A stretch of DNA of 64,000 nt, taken from contig CALNYZ010000044.1 in the NCBI GenBank assembly GCA_942490945.1, positions 372,001-436,000 on the forward strand, read 5' to 3'. Of the stretch, positions 63,535-64,000 are shown in pieces (position 1 is the stretch's first letter; the number at the start of each line of letters is the position of its first letter). The DNA comes from CALNYZ01 sp942490945 (GTDB lineage Bacteria; Pseudomonadota; Gammaproteobacteria; UBA6429; Thiohalophilaceae). Made by a program: the position numbers and the translations under genes. The notes beneath the pieces are model-generated. The model was not told where the DNA came from. It searched no databases and saw only the letters and a list, made by a program, of their open reading frames with translations.

Positions 63535-64000
63535 ATGTTCAAAGCTATTTTTCCCAGCGCCGACAAGATCAATTCAATTCGCATCAAGTTACCGGCGTTT
63601 ATCACCCTGGTGGTCATGTGCAGCGTTCTTCTGGTCAGTACGACAACTTATTATCTTGCCAATCTGGGACTCACCCGCACCGCCATCAAAAACCTTGATA
63701 ATATTGCAAAAATATCCGCCTCTGAATATGAATTCACTATCAATGCTTACAAGCAACAGGTTATTTTTCTTGCCAATATGCCACCCATCCAGGGCATTAT
63801 CCGTGCGCGTAAAAACCGTGGCTACGACCCGGTGGGCAATTCGACCGAAGCACAGTGGCTGGAAAGGCTGGCTTCAATCTACACTTCTGCAATAGCAACA
63901 CACTCAGGTTATTACCAGGTTAGATTTATTGGCGTTGCGAATAACGGCAAGGAAATAATTCGTGCAAACCGCGTTGGCTTTGGCATCAATGTCGCTACCC
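63535..64000 (+). CDS. Sensor protein, N-terminal part only
   Basis: 155 residues visible, running off the right edge. TM segment ~19-42 (LPAFITLVVMCSVLLVSTTT), then an extracytoplasmic domain of the double-Cache/PDC type (MPPIQGIIRARKNRGYDP; SGYYQVRFIGVANNGKEIIR). The output domain (kinase or diguanylate cyclase) is beyond the window. It starts 270 bp from the solute-binding gene on the opposite strand, which suggests a sensing pair. Confidence 0.75.
   Translation, partial: MFKAIFPSADKINSIRIKLPAFITLVVMCSVLLVSTTTYYLANLGLTRTAIKNLDNIAKISASEYEFTINAYKQQVIFLANMPPIQGIIRARKNRGYDPVGNSTEAQWLERLASIYTSAIATHSGYYQVRFIGVANNGKEIIRANRVGFGINVAT

Noticed and set aside
1..64000. CRISPR arrays, tRNA or rRNA genes
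   Set aside because: No regularly spaced identical repeats with unique spacers, and no cloverleaf or rRNA-like sequence was noticed on either strand; the only tandem DNA repeats are protein-coding or the 110-bp and 12-bp units listed.

Overview
The window reads as a chromosomal segment of a sulfur-oxidising gammaproteobacterium of moderate G+C. The main evidence is an APS-pathway set: sat (ATP sulfurylase, 34131-35315) and, about 6 kb away on the other strand, aprM-aprB-aprA (44630-41368). The aprMBA order with an AprM anchor is the arrangement known from sulfur-oxidising Gamma- and Betaproteobacteria. Two other genes may fit the same lifestyle: a one-heme cytochrome/outer-membrane barrel fusion resembling Cyc2 (13723-15000) and a small protein with the metal-site pattern of sulfur oxygenase reductase (26635-27090). 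An AdoCbl-dependent split ribonucleotide reductase (nrdJ plus a TSCPD/zinc-ribbon partner) and a complement of chemosensory and sensor proteins complete the free-living aerobe picture. The exact genus cannot be named from the sequence.

Layout. 1-4.1 kb: minus-strand housekeeping or conserved proteins (QEGLA-motif metallopeptidase-like, pirin, DUF2721, JmjC-like cupin). 4.3-18.9 kb: an accessory region, partly AT-rich. It holds a decayed gene, a LysM-like/periplasmic/membrane three-gene unit, and a duplicated set of tiny single-TM proteins. It also holds an IS4-family element with a broken transposase inserted in a ~110-bp repeat, the Cyc2-like gene, and several unknowns. 19-23.2 kb: split nrdJ with a 377-residue LAGLIDADG intein and candidate NrdR and DnaA boxes upstream. 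23.6-26.3 kb: two Hsp20 genes behind a candidate sigma32 promoter, then a Do-type protease. 27.2-30 kb: a glycosyltransferase and a polysaccharide flippase. 30-33.6 kb: a large FG-GAP/thrombospondin-type-3 surface protein split by a 5-bp tandem duplication. 34-45 kb: sat, a Tat-lipoprotein multicopper oxidase, small proteins, TPR and SlyD-like genes, and aprMBA. 45-49 kb: DUF302-like protein, chemoreceptor, phosphate-binding-like protein. 49.3-56.6 kb: a tight seven-gene operon. 57.3-64 kb: a receiver protein, an orphan CHASE protein, a lipoprotein, a MASE1-CHASE-PAS histidine kinase, a solute-binding protein and the start of another sensor.

The most interesting unit is the 49.3-56.6 kb operon. 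It encodes an aspartate-carbamoyltransferase relative that keeps the carbamoyl-phosphate site but has lost the residues that hold the aspartate side chain. It also encodes a glutamine-dependent asparagine-synthase-type amide former, an N-carbamoyl-amino-acid/ureido hydrolase (M20), an isochorismatase-type amidohydrolase, a sodium:solute symporter with a 40-residue membrane partner, and a fibronectin-III membrane protein. Together these could make, import and recycle a carbamoylated amino-acid amide. The compatible solute N-alpha-carbamoyl-L-glutamine 1-amide, known chemically from a halophilic purple sulfur bacterium, is the obvious candidate. This assignment is inference.
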